From: Rossellomorea aquimaris | GTDB lineage: Bacteria > Bacillota > Bacilli > Bacillales > Bacillaceae_B | Direction: 5' to 3' | Assembly (NCBI RefSeq): GCF_020171925.1 | Contig: NZ_JAIVAR010000009.1 | Coordinates: 1-64,000 of the forward strand | Length of the DNA: 64,000 bases | In this document: positions 25,221 through 33,789 of the stretch, piece by piece | Numbering within the stretch: the stretch's first letter is position 1 | How the letters are laid out: every line of letters starts with the position of its first letter | Notes under the pieces: model-generated | Told to the model about the DNA's origin: nothing | The model's database searches: none | Seen by the model: the letters and a program-made list of their open reading frames with translations, nothing else | Made by a program: the position numbers and the translations under genes

Positions 25221-27725
25221 ATGAGAGTCCTTTTAGTACTATTTAGTTTCATGCTGGCTGTTGGGAGTATGGGGGGGATCCATACATATGCTGGAGAAGG
25301 AAATCACCAAATCAAGGGGAACCTTGTCATTGTCGGAGGGGCACTGGGAAGCAGTAATAGGGATGTTTATAAAGAATTCATCAAACTGGCGGGAGGTAAG
25401 AAGCAAGCGAAAATCGGCATCATCCCGGCTGCATCGGGTTCTTTGAAGTCATCAAACCAGTTCAAGCAGGATTTGATCCGTTATGGGGTCAGCGAATCCG
25501 CGATTGAAATCCTACCAATTTCATCACATGATTTCAGTGGGACTGAACTCAATGAGAATCAATGGAAAGGGAATGTGAACAAAAAATCCGTCGCAGAGAA
25601 CATCAAGGGTCTCACAGGCATCTGGTTTGTCGGCGGTGACCAGCTCAGGATCACAGATGCTTTGTTGAAGGGAAATGGCGAGAGGACTCGGGCTCTTGAA
25701 GCGATTTGGGAGATTTACAAGAATGGCGCAGTACTCGGAGGGACAAGTGCCGGCGCAGCCATCATGAGTGAAGTCATGATTACCGTTGGGGATAGTCTGG
25801 GTGGCCTGCGTCAGGAATTCACGGACCGTGACGATGCTGATCCTTCAATGGAATATGCACCGGTCTATATCGAACAGGGTCTTGGTTTCTTTCAAGGAGG
25901 AATCGTGGATCAGCACTTCAATGAGCGTTCGCGATTGGGACGATTATCAGCTGCTGCTTTCAACTATGGCGTCGAAGGAGAGCTAGCATACGGGATAGAT
26001 GAAGATACGGCCATGGTCGTGAATAATATGGAACAGGAAGTCAGGATCCTTGGCAGGAGCGGAGTTGCAGTCGTGGATGTTCAAGGTGCAACTCTTTCAG
26101 GGGGGGAAATGAAAAATGTAGATGTCAGCTATTTAACGCCTGGTGATACGCTGAATTTCCTGACAAAGGATATCAAGGTCTCAACAGACAAGCTTGAAAC
26201 GAAAGGATATGAGTACTATGATTTCAATCCTTTACCGGCAACCGGTGTCCTGACATCTTATGGAACACTGCAACATTATCTATCCTATTCATTGGTTGAT
26301 AACAGCAGGGCCGACCGGGTTCAAAGTTATCTGTATGATGATGAGGGAAGCGGGTTCAGGCTATCATTCTACAAAGCACAAGATACGAACGGATATTGGG
26401 GCTATCAGGATGGACAAAAGGATTCCTATTCATTTGTTCATGTAAAGATGGATGCAACACCCGTCAATCTCTCCTTTGAAGAAGACCGTTCTTTATCCGG
26501 TGAATACAAGGATTCGGCATTCACTTATCATAAGCAATCGTTCAATAAAGAGACAAAAGGTAGTCTTGTCATCGTCGGGGGAGCTTTGGGAAGCAGCAAT
26601 GAAGAGGTATATCATGCCTTCATTGAAAGGGCAGGGGAAGAAGGAAAGATCGGAATCATCCCTGCTGCCAGTTCAAGTCTGAAGTCTTCCCATGCGTTTA
26701 AATCGGATTTGATGTCCTATGGTGTCAACGAGGGGAATATTTCGATTCTCCCACTGGCCAATCGTGACTATAAGGATTCCGATGAAGACGAATCTCAATG
26801 GTTGCAGAATAAGAATGATGATGGGTTCGCGGATGAACTATTGGAGTACGATGCGATTTGGTTTGTGGGTGGTGACCAAACGAGGATTACGGACACCCTC
26901 CTCAATGAAGATGGAACGAGGTCCAAGGCACTTGAAAGTATATGGAAGATTTACGAAAGAGGGGCTGTACTGGGCGGTACGAGTGCCGGGGCGGCCATCA
27001 TGAGTGACGTCATGCTGGCAGGTGGCGGCAGCCATGATGCACTCCTTAAAGGATTTACAGAAGAATATGACAGCATGACCCAGCAAGAGGGCGGAGCCCT
27101 ATACTTGCAACAAGGGCTGGGGTTCTTCCCTTATGGCATCATCGACCAGCATTTCGATAAGAAGGCAAGGGTCGGAAGGCTCATCACTACGGCAGCGGCC
27201 CATGGTAAAGCAGGGGAATATTCATATGGGATCGATGAAGATACCGCGTTGATTTTCGATAATGCGACGGACTCCCTCACCATCAAGGGGAAAGGTGGGG
27301 TATCGATTGTGGATCTTTCAGATTCTGAGCAGGTTGAAGATGCACCAAGTGAGTATAGGGATATAAAACTATCATGGCTCACGTCGGGTGATTCTCTCAA
27401 CCTGGAAACAAATGAATTCAATATAAGCGACCATAAAGTTCCGACCACCGGAGCTGAATACTACGAGTATGAAGCCCTTCCTCATTCTGGAGTCCTCACG
27501 CCGCATGGTTCTTTTGGTCACTTTATCTCTTACAGTCTGGTCGACAATGCACTTGAAGACAGTGTAAAGAGCTACAGCTTCAATGAAGGGAAGGGCTTTG
27601 AGCTGACCTTCAGGAAAGGAAATGAAACGAACGGATACTGGGGATATAAGGATGGGAATAAAGATGACTATTCATTTACGGATGTTGAAATGGATATCAT
27701 TCCGGTCAGTGTTCAAGAACAGTGA
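25221..27725 (+). CDS. Secreted tandem-duplicated cyanophycinase-like peptidase (S51 family)
   Basis: An 834-residue exported protein: signal peptide of about 25 residues (MRVLLVLFSFMLAVGSM, cut near TYA), then two copies of a ~410-residue unit. Each unit starts GNLVIVGGALGSSN or GSLVIVGGALGSSN, has the nucleophile elbow GGTSAGAAIMS (Ser near residues 176 and 588), a FVGGDQ-RITD motif, the DQHF motif (GIVDQHF, GIIDQHF) and YGIDEDTA, then a ~110-residue C-terminal beta module ending in a NGYWGY segment. Both catalytic sites look intact. Known cyanophycinases cut the Asp-Arg storage polymer to beta-Asp-Arg. ATG 25221 is chosen because GGGGAGGA lies 8 bases before it. A sigma-54 promoter lies upstream. 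Confidence 0.82.
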   Translation: MRVLLVLFSFMLAVGSMGGIHTYAGEGNHQIKGNLVIVGGALGSSNRDVYKEFIKLAGGKKQAKIGIIPAASGSLKSSNQFKQDLIRYGVSESAIEILPISSHDFSGTELNENQWKGNVNKKSVAENIKGLTGIWFVGGDQLRITDALLKGNGERTRALEAIWEIYKNGAVLGGTSAGAAIMSEVMITVGDSLGGLRQEFTDRDDADPSMEYAPVYIEQGLGFFQGGIVDQHFNERSRLGRLSAAAFNYGVEGELAYGIDEDTAMVVNNMEQEVRILGRSGVAVVDVQGATLSGGEMKNVDVSYLTPGDTLNFLTKDIKVSTDKLETKGYEYYDFNPLPATGVLTSYGTLQHYLSYSLVDNSRADRVQSYLYDDEGSGFRLSFYKAQDTNGYWGYQDGQKDSYSFVHVKMDATPVNLSFEEDRSLSGEYKDSAFTYHKQSFNKETKGSLVIVGGALGSSNEEVYHAFIERAGEEGKIGIIPAASSSLKSSHAFKSDLMSYGVNEGNISILPLANRDYKDSDEDESQWLQNKNDDGFADELLEYDAIWFVGGDQTRITDTLLNEDGTRSKALESIWKIYERGAVLGGTSAGAAIMSDVMLAGGGSHDALLKGFTEEYDSMTQQEGGALYLQQGLGFFPYGIIDQHFDKKARVGRLITTAAAHGKAGEYSYGIDEDTALIFDNATDSLTIKGKGGVSIVDLSDSEQVEDAPSEYRDIKLSWLTSGDSLNLETNEFNISDHKVPTTGAEYYEYEALPHSGVLTPHGSFGHFISYSLVDNALEDSVKSYSFNEGKGFELTFRKGNETNGYWGYKDGNKDDYSFTDVEMDIIPVSVQEQ

Positions 27726-27791
27726 TGATAGGGGAAACGAACGAGTCCCTTTAACCGGATAATGAGCGACTCGCTCATTTAAAGACAAAAA

Positions 27792-27821
27792 GAAAGAGCC
27801 AGACCTTGGTCTGGCTCTTTC
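27792..27821. terminator. Bidirectional terminator
   Basis: GAAAGAGCCAGACC and GGTCTGGCTCTTTC pair perfectly around TT. It lies between the cyanophycinase-like gene and the convergent NhaC-family gene. Confidence 0.85.
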
Positions 27822-27825
27822 AAAT

Positions 27826-29142
27826 TTATGAACGGATAGTTCCAGGCTCGGCTGCGTTTGACCGAGTGAATTTCGGCAATGCGAAGCGGATGGCAAGTAA
27901 TCCACAAATGGCTGTCAAAATCGGGTAGAACGCATATGGAATGATGCTCAGTGGCGAAATCCCTGCCGTTTCTGCCACTAACAATGCCTGTGCTCCATAA
28001 GGGATGATCCCTTGTACGGAGCAAGAAAAGATATCCAGGATGCTGGCAGATTTACGGGCATCCACTCCGTAGTTTTCTCCGATTTCCTTCGCAAGTGGAC
28101 CTGCTATGATAATCGAAATGGTGTTATTGGCCGTGCATAGGTTCGTCGACCCTACAAGACCGGCAGTCGCAAGCTGTGCTCCTTTAGGGGAGCGGATCTT
28201 GCGGGTAGCGAGATGGAGCAGTGCCTGTATCCCGCCGTTGTAACGGATCAGTTCGACGACTCCCCCAATCAGGACGGTCAGGATCACGATTTCGGCCATG
28301 CCGGTCATTCCGTCTGCAATGCTGCCGAAATAACTGGAAGGTGTGAAGCTTCCATCGGCAAACCCGATGATGCCTGAGAGCACGATGCCCCCGAATAACA
28401 CAACGAACACATTCAATCCGGCAAGTGCCCCGATGATGACGCCGAGATAAGGGAGGATTTTCACCCAATTGAATGCCTCCGCATCAACGGTTGATTGGTT
28501 ACCCGCCGTGATGAAGTATAAGATCACCATCGTCACAATGGCCGCCGGTAGAACAATGAAGAAATTCACTTTAAACTTATCTTTCATTTCGGTTTTCTGT
28601 GTTCGGACAGCTGCAATCGTCGTATCGGAAATGAATGAGAGATTGTCACCGAACATTGCGCCGCCGATGACGGTGGCCATGGCAATCGGCATCCCGATGT
28701 CCGTTCCGGAACTGATGCCGACCCCGATTGGAGCAAGTGCAGCGATTGTCCCCATTGACGTCCCCATTGATAATGAAACGAATGCTGCAATGATGAACAA
28801 ACCGACAATAATAAGGTTTTCCGGCAGTACGGAAAGGGCGAGATTCACAGTCGAATCAACGGCACCCATTTTTTCAGCGACGCCTGAGAACGCCCCTGCC
28901 ATCAGGAAGATGAACACCATGATCATAATGTCGGGATGTCCTGCCCCTTTGGCGAAACGCTCCACTTTGGCATTCAGCGATTCCTTACGGTTCATGAGCA
29001 GTGCAACGACTGCTGCGATGATGATGGAAACGAGTACAGGGAATGAGTAAAAGTCACCTGAGATGATTCCCGCACCGAGAAAGAGAGAAACGAATATGAG
29101 TAATGGCAATAAAGCCAGTAGGTTTCCTTTTTCGTTAAGCAT
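27826..29142 (-). CDS. NhaC-superfamily transporter, probable methionine permease (MetT type)
   Basis: A 438-residue membrane protein with about ten to eleven hydrophobic segments. Conserved Na+/H+ antiporter (NhaC) features are SMGTSMGTIAALAPIG, GGAMFGDNLSFISDTT and NLCTANNTISIIIAG. By fold alone it would be called an Na+/H+ antiporter. Its leader, however, holds a SAM-I riboswitch; comparative work on the S-box regulon has described NhaC-type proteins under this control as methionine transporters (MetT). I therefore infer methionine uptake. The ATG at 29142 has AAAGGAG eight bases upstream; an earlier in-frame ATG overlaps that site. Confidence 0.78.
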   Translation of the reverse strand: MLNEKGNLLALLPLLIFVSLFLGAGIISGDFYSFPVLVSIIIAAVVALLMNRKESLNAKVERFAKGAGHPDIMIMVFIFLMAGAFSGVAEKMGAVDSTVNLALSVLPENLIIVGLFIIAAFVSLSMGTSMGTIAALAPIGVGISSGTDIGMPIAMATVIGGAMFGDNLSFISDTTIAAVRTQKTEMKDKFKVNFFIVLPAAIVTMVILYFITAGNQSTVDAEAFNWVKILPYLGVIIGALAGLNVFVVLFGGIVLSGIIGFADGSFTPSSYFGSIADGMTGMAEIVILTVLIGGVVELIRYNGGIQALLHLATRKIRSPKGAQLATAGLVGSTNLCTANNTISIIIAGPLAKEIGENYGVDARKSASILDIFSCSVQGIIPYGAQALLVAETAGISPLSIIPYAFYPILTAICGLLAIRFALPKFTRSNAAEPGTIRS

Positions 29143-29271
29143 TTGAACAACTCCTTTGAACATTGAGTATTGATGATGAAGTAGAATGGGATCACAAGAC
29201 CGACAAGGCAGAACAATCCGTCCATGGAGCTGTTCGAACCCTCAGAAAAGAGTCCTGCCTCGTTGGATAAA

Positions 29272-29303
29272 AATAAAAACCTCTTCCGGATAAGAAGAGG
29301 TTT
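29272..29303 (-). terminator. Riboswitch-controlled terminator
   Basis: On the minus strand GAAACCTCTTC and GAAGAGGTTTTTATTTT form the stem and T-tract just after the S-box. SAM binding should allow this terminator to form and stop transcription before the transporter gene. Confidence 0.85.
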
Positions 29304-29318
29304 CCATAAAAGAAACAC

Positions 29319-29427
29319 TCTTCTTATCTTTCAAGCTTTACGCTTGCTGGATGTGGCACAGCACTCGGGAAGAGTCCGCTGCCGAGACATCATAGGGCCA
29401 GTCCCTCCGTCTCTCTGGATAAGAAGA
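29319..29427 (-). ncRNA. SAM-I riboswitch (S-box)
   Basis: Read on the minus strand, the element begins CTTCTTATCCAGAGAGACGG, continues GGAGGGACTGGCCCTATGAT, has GTGCTGTGCCACATCCAGCA and closes AAAGATAAGAAG, all diagnostic S-box segments; CTTCTTATC and GATAAGAAG form P1. The terminator follows within 16 bases. This sets the downstream NhaC-type gene in the methionine/SAM regulon. Confidence 0.93.
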
Positions 29428-29627
29428 ATCTTTATTCATTTGTGAAATTATACTTACATACTTTAAGGCGTTTATGTAAAAAAGTCAATCCGTGAAGGGT
29501 TCATTTTCTCAAATTCAGTAAACAGTGAGAAATGATGAATGTTAAATGAATGCGTGTACATATCTGATGTGATGCGTTTTTTCATCGGTTATTGCAGTTG
29601 GAGGCTATCCATAAAAAGGAATATTCA

Positions 29628-29656
29628 TTTACATTCCATTTAAATCGAGCTAGTAT
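29628..29656 (+). promoter_or_regulatory. SigA-type promoter for the MFS gene
   Basis: TTTACA (29628-29633) and TAGTAT (29651-29656) are spaced by 17 bp, 35 bases before the GTG start at 29691. Confidence 0.5.
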
Positions 29657-29690
29657 TATAGGGATAAAAAAACATCTGGGGGATACGGCA

Positions 29691-30863
29691 GTGGAGAAAA
29701 CAATACGCAATCAAATTTTTACTTTACAAGGATTTTATCTTCTTACCTTCTTCGGGGTGGGGAGCCTATATCCACTATTGAGCGTCTATTTGAGTGAGAG
29801 CGTCGGTTTGAATGGCTATCAGATCGGGACCATCATGTCGGTCGGTCCGATCATGATGATCTTCTTTCAACCGATCTGGGGGATGGTGAGTGATGCGACC
29901 AATCGTCCAACCCAGGTTCTGGCCTTTACGTCATTCGTGGCAGGATTGTTCGCGCTCGGTTATCTGGTGACCGATTTTTATTATGGAATCCTGCTGATCG
30001 CCATCATGGTGGCAGTCTTCCAAAGTGCCATCATACCGGTGTCTGATAGTATCAGCCTGAAATATACAAGCAAGGTCCGCTACAATTACGGTAATATCCG
30101 TTTGTTTGGTTCACTGGGCTTCGGGGTGGCCGTCTATGTCATGGGTAAGCTGTCTGAAGGCTTCATCGGACCGAAGATCATCTTCTATGCATTCTTCATC
30201 TGTCTGTTAATGTCGGCATTGCTTGCATTCCGTTTTCCAAAGGAACGTGCAGTGGCGAAGCTTGATATAAAAGCGGGAATGAAGGAACTTTTCACACATA
30301 AGAAATTCTTGATCTTCTTAGCCGTCACGTTCATGGTATTCGGACCGAACCTCGCCAATAATACGTACTTTGGATTATTTGTGGAGGGCTCTGGAGGGAC
30401 ATACGCGGGAATCGGACTTGCTTTCCTGATTGCGGTTTTATCAGAGGTTCCTTTCATGAGGGTTGCGGGAAGCTGGATCGACCGATTTGGATTGTTGACT
30501 GTGGCTGCTTTGGCAGGAGCCGCTTCCATGCTACGCTGGCTGTTCTATTTTACCGAACCGAGCCTGTGGCTTGTGTATAGCTCCGCTGTCATGCAAGGAC
30601 TTGCAATCGGCCTCTTCGTCCCGGCCGGACTACGTTATATAAGGGAGATCACTCCGTCCCATATCACGGCAACGGCTGTGACCATCTACTCAGCCATCGG
30701 AAATGGCCTCGGGAATTGGTTCAGCACCTTCGTCGGCGGCTTCATCCTCGAGACATTTTCAATATACGCAGTCTATCTATTCTTCTCCGTTCTATCATTC
30801 ATTGGGATCCTCCTCTGTCTGGTATTGATGAAAGAAGAGAAGAAGCAGGCTTTAGCCTATTAG
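29691..30863 (+). CDS. MFS transporter (PPP/sugar-permease-like family)
   Basis: A 390-residue permease with about twelve hydrophobic segments and two related halves. The first segment FYLLTFFGVGSLYPLLSVYL and the loop after helix 2 (WGMVSDATNRP) are typical of the MFS group of LacY-like and phenylpropionate-permease-like proteins, such as YwbF of B. subtilis. I choose GTG 29691 because CTGGGGGAT stands 7-10 bases before it and the protein then begins just ahead of the first helix; a longer frame from 29592 covers the promoter. The substrate is unknown. Confidence 0.78.
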   Translation: MEKTIRNQIFTLQGFYLLTFFGVGSLYPLLSVYLSESVGLNGYQIGTIMSVGPIMMIFFQPIWGMVSDATNRPTQVLAFTSFVAGLFALGYLVTDFYYGILLIAIMVAVFQSAIIPVSDSISLKYTSKVRYNYGNIRLFGSLGFGVAVYVMGKLSEGFIGPKIIFYAFFICLLMSALLAFRFPKERAVAKLDIKAGMKELFTHKKFLIFLAVTFMVFGPNLANNTYFGLFVEGSGGTYAGIGLAFLIAVLSEVPFMRVAGSWIDRFGLLTVAALAGAASMLRWLFYFTEPSLWLVYSSAVMQGLAIGLFVPAGLRYIREITPSHITATAVTIYSAIGNGLGNWFSTFVGGFILETFSIYAVYLFFSVLSFIGILLCLVLMKEEKKQALAY

Positions 30864-30870
30864 ACTTAGA

Positions 30871-30906
30871 GACGCTTTCGGAAAATCCGAGGGCGTCTTT
30901 TTTTTG
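30871..30906 (+). terminator. Terminator after the MFS gene
   Basis: GACGC and GCGTC (with flanking pairs AGA/TCT) enclose a TTTCGGAAAATCCGAGG loop that forms an inner TCGGA/TCCGA stem. A run of eight T follows. Confidence 0.8.
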
Positions 30907-31103
30907 CAGTAAAGATGGTTTCGTTTTATAAAAAGAATTTTGGTAGGTTTCAAAATTTTCAAAAGGTGGTACAAGGAGAAATAACGATAGATTAAACGTA
31001 TTTATAAATTGAATCAGGTGTTTCTTCTGTAAATCTCACGGGGTGTAGACCGAAATAATACACACCCTACATAAAACACTATTTGACAAAGGGGACCTAA
31101 CTC

Positions 31104-31376
31104 ATGAATAACAACTTCTTGTACTCAAAGGACTATGCCAATCTCGGTGATACGATTGAATTCAAACGGAAGAAGCAAATCATAAACGGAGTGGTCACTT
31201 CATTAAGGGAAAACACCGTCATTGTTAAGATGGATAAGGATGTTGCCAAATTGCTCGATCTTCCAGATGATCAAACAGTCGTGGCCCATAAGAATTATGT
31301 CATCATCGAACGTGCAGAAAACGAAGGGCAGCCGGTATTCGTCTATGACGGCTGGAACAGTGCGCTGAAAGCATAA
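31104..31376 (+). CDS. DUF2187 (YkvS-like) small protein
   Basis: A 90-residue protein. The central part GDTIEFKRKKQIINGVVTSLRENTVIVKM followed by VVAHKNYVI is the KOW/SH3-like DUF2187 pattern known from YkvS of B. subtilis; the N-terminal 12 and C-terminal ~15 residues are extensions. Function is unknown. The ATG follows AAAGGGGACC. The preceding 200 bases hold an inverted repeat GGGTGTA/TACACACC (31041-31068) that might be an operator or an upstream hairpin. Confidence 0.75.
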   Translation: MNNNFLYSKDYANLGDTIEFKRKKQIINGVVTSLRENTVIVKMDKDVAKLLDLPDDQTVVAHKNYVIIERAENEGQPVFVYDGWNSALKA

Positions 31377-31386
31377 TGAAACAGAA

Positions 31387-31417
31387 AAGGCTGACCTCCA
31401 CAAAAGAGGTCAGCCTT
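31387..31417. terminator. Bidirectional terminator
   Basis: AAGGCTGACCTC and GAGGTCAGCCTT pair perfectly around CACAAAA; it lies between convergent genes. Confidence 0.88.
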
Positions 31418-31425
31418 CTTTATGA

Positions 31426-31689
31426 TTATTGTTGATTCAGTTTCCCTACATACTCTTCGACCATTTCCCTGGTCACGATCTTCCTTTGCGGTACAACTCC
31501 TTGACGTGCAAGCGAGTTGATTCTTTCTGTGGCTTCATTGATCCGGTCGGTCGTAAACGGCTTGCCTTCCTGACACAGCTTCACGGCTTCCTCGATTGCA
31601 CGTTCGCGTTCATGATCCAATCTCATGAAATCCTGCACAAGCTGATTTTGTTTAGCAGAATGCTTTGTGATGTCTTTATGTACACTCAT
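31426..31689 (-). CDS. DUF2533 (YpbS-like) protein
   Basis: An 87-residue, mostly helical, charged protein. The pattern VHKDITKHSAKQNQ, RAIEEAVKLC, INSLARQGVVPQRK and MVEEYV recalls YpbS of B. subtilis (DUF2533), whose function is unknown. The ATG at 31689 follows AGAGGAATGAAGAC. It converges with the DUF2187 gene. Confidence 0.72.
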   Translation of the reverse strand: MSVHKDITKHSAKQNQLVQDFMRLDHERERAIEEAVKLCQEGKPFTTDRINEATERINSLARQGVVPQRKIVTREMVEEYVGKLNQQ

Positions 31690-31898
31690 GTCTTCATTCC
31701 TCTCAGTCCGTAATGTTCTGTCCTTATTATGCTTTTTTATCGTTGAAATGGCAATGCTCCTTTTCGCAGACTCCTTGAGTCGATGAAGAAAGTATATCTC
31801 CTTCCCCCTCGGGAATAATACTAAAATATGCCAATATTGATATTGACTTACATCAACGATTTTAGTAGTTTCAAAGTAAGTGAGGGAAAGGACGGATC

Positions 31899-33005
31899 AT
31901 GGTGAATGAAGCATTCATACGAACACTCTTCTTAAGTATCCTTTGGGGTACATATATTTACATAGCTTCGATTGATGCACATGCAGTCATCATCCTCTTC
32001 ATCCTGTGTGCCATTTCGTTTGCCCTCTTCTTTATCGCTCCCGTCACCGGAAAGCCGGTTTTCATCTATATGTGTCAGCCTTTGCTCCTCTTCATGACGA
32101 CGTACTTCGTATCGGCTCCGTCCCTTTCATGGATGATTATAGGGTATTTTCTTTTCGATGCAAGTATCCATCTACATCCCTCTGGATTTAGGCTTTTTCT
32201 GTACAGTGTCATGACGGTCCTCGTGGCAGAAGCACTGCTTTACTGGGGCTATGATGTCATGGCGGCCCTGCCCTTCATGCTCATGCTGATGGTTTTGACG
32301 TTAAAGTTCAATGAGCTGATTGCAGACAGGGAAGGACAAAGACATCTCTATGATCAGCTGCTAGGGGAATATCGGAAGTTGAAGAGAGTCCTTTACGTGA
32401 CAGAGCGGCATTCGAAAGCGGAGGAACGGACAAGGATTGCGCGGGACATCCACGATTCGGTGGGACATAAACTGACGGCCCTTATGATGAAAATCGAAAT
32501 CCTATCCATCCAGCACGGCCGTCATCTTTTCGAAGAGCTGAAGGAACTGGCTGCGGATAGTCTGGAGGATACACGGGAAGCGGTGAAGGCGCTGAAGGAA
32601 GGGGAGGTTGAAGGGATCCAATCTGTCATCCAGCTCATCAGGAAATTGGAGTCCGAAAGCGGCATCATGGTGGAACTGACGACCCAGCATGGCGTACTGT
32701 CCACCCGTCTGTCGAATAAGCAGGCGATCGCTGTTTATAGAAGTATCCAGGAAGGCATCACAAATGCCATGAAGCATAGTTCCATAAGGGAAGTGAAGGT
32801 CATGCTGGGTAAAACGGCGCTCGGTCATTTTCAATTTGTCATTACGAATAAAATCGATCAAGATCGGCAATTTCAGCTCGGATTCGGATTGACAAATATG
32901 AAGGAACGGATAGAAGAGCTTGGTGGGAGACTCGAGGTCCACCAGACCGATAAAGAATTTATCCTGAGAGGCGCATTTCCAGTGAAGGAGGGGATCACCG
33001 CATGA
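31899..33005 (+). CDS. Sensor histidine kinase (LnrJ-like, HisKA_3 type)
   Basis: A 368-residue kinase: four to six N-terminal hydrophobic segments up to about residue 150, no large extracytoplasmic sensor, then the phosphoacceptor box RTRIARDIHDSVGHKLTAL with the conserved His and a C-terminal HATPase domain with ITNAMKHSS (N box) and GFGLTNMKERIEELGG (G box). This is the NarL-type kinase architecture of LiaS, DesK and LnrJ. It overlaps the response regulator gene by four bases (ATGA). Three ABC transporter genes follow, the order of lnrJK-lnrLMN in B. subtilis, which gives resistance to linearmycins. I infer a sensor of a membrane-active compound. Confidence 0.82.
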   Translation: MVNEAFIRTLFLSILWGTYIYIASIDAHAVIILFILCAISFALFFIAPVTGKPVFIYMCQPLLLFMTTYFVSAPSLSWMIIGYFLFDASIHLHPSGFRLFLYSVMTVLVAEALLYWGYDVMAALPFMLMLMVLTLKFNELIADREGQRHLYDQLLGEYRKLKRVLYVTERHSKAEERTRIARDIHDSVGHKLTALMMKIEILSIQHGRHLFEELKELAADSLEDTREAVKALKEGEVEGIQSVIQLIRKLESESGIMVELTTQHGVLSTRLSNKQAIAVYRSIQEGITNAMKHSSIREVKVMLGKTALGHFQFVITNKIDQDRQFQLGFGLTNMKERIEELGGRLEVHQTDKEFILRGAFPVKEGITA

Positions 33006-33634
33006 AGAAAATCTTGTTGGTGGAGGATCAGGGGATCGTCCGTCAGGGACTGAAGATGATGATTGAACAAGATCAGACATTGAAGGTGGTGGCAGAAGCC
33101 GAAAATGGCCATGATGCCATCAAACAGATGGAGAGATTTCTAGTCGACCTTATCATCATGGACATCCGGATGCCGGAGATGAACGGTCTGGAGGCGACCA
33201 GGATCATTAAAGGTCAATGGCCCGATGTAAAGATCCTCATCCTGACGACATTCAATGATGACGAATATGCTTTGCAGGCGTTAAAGGAAGGTGCGAACGG
33301 TTTTTTACTGAAAACATCACAAGCGGAGAAGCTGATTCATTCTGTACATAGCTGTTTAAATGGTGGAATGACCATTCAGGATGAAGTAGCGGCGAAAGTC
33401 GTTCCCAAGCTGCTGTCCCATCAAATGGACCGTCAGCAAATCCCTCCCCTGACCCCCAGGGAATTATCGATCACTCAATTGGTCGGGAAGGGAAGGACGA
33501 ATAAGGAGATTGCAGGGGAACTGCATTTATCGGTGGGCACGGTCAAAAACCATCTGACGCAAATCCTGCAGAAACTGGAGCTTCGCGACCGGACGCAGTT
33601 GGCCATCTACGCAGTGAAGAATAGCATCGCCTGA
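33002..33634 (+). CDS. NarL-family response regulator (LnrK-like)
   Basis: A 210-residue regulator. The receiver domain has the phosphoacceptor Asp in DLIIMDIRMPEMNG (near residue 55) and the conserved Thr and Lys (LTTFNDD, LLKTS). The C-terminal LuxR-type helix-turn-helix reads LTPRELSITQLVGKGRTNKEIAGELHLS in two parts from about residue 147. It is coupled by overlap to the kinase gene. A terminator follows, and the ABC genes restart after a stretch with a direct repeat, so it probably activates the ABC operon. Confidence 0.88.
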   Translation: MKKILLVEDQGIVRQGLKMMIEQDQTLKVVAEAENGHDAIKQMERFLVDLIIMDIRMPEMNGLEATRIIKGQWPDVKILILTTFNDDEYALQALKEGANGFLLKTSQAEKLIHSVHSCLNGGMTIQDEVAAKVVPKLLSHQMDRQQIPPLTPRELSITQLVGKGRTNKEIAGELHLSVGTVKNHLTQILQKLELRDRTQLAIYAVKNSIA

Positions 33635-33663
33635 CTGACCTTCACCGTAAGGTCAGCTTTTTT
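33635..33663 (+). terminator. Terminator between regulator and ABC genes
   Basis: CTGACCTT and AAGGTCAG pair around CACCGT, followed by CTTTTTTATG. It separates constitutive regulators from inducible transporter genes. Confidence 0.82.
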
Positions 33664-33682
33664 ATGTGATAGGTTTAATTAG

Positions 33683-33725
33683 TGACGGAGGTCATACAGG
33701 AATCTACTAAAGTCGTGACAGAGGT
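33683..33725 (+). promoter_or_regulatory. Direct repeat, candidate response-regulator sites
   Basis: TGACGGAGGT (33683-33692) and TGACAGAGGT (33716-33725) differ at one base and are 33 bp apart, about three helical turns. They lie between the terminator and the ATPase gene where an activator of the ABC operon should bind. NarL-family regulators more often use inverted repeats, so this is tentative. Confidence 0.4.
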
Positions 33726-33789
33726 AAGTGTGAAGGAGAAGGGTTCAGACAGTAGAATGGAATTATAGAAAATAAAGGAGTTGGGGCCG

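Noticed and set aside
27826-29142. Plain Na+/H+ antiporter
   Set aside because: The fold fits, but the SAM-I riboswitch in the leader argues for a methionine-related substrate, so the generic name was not adopted as the main call.
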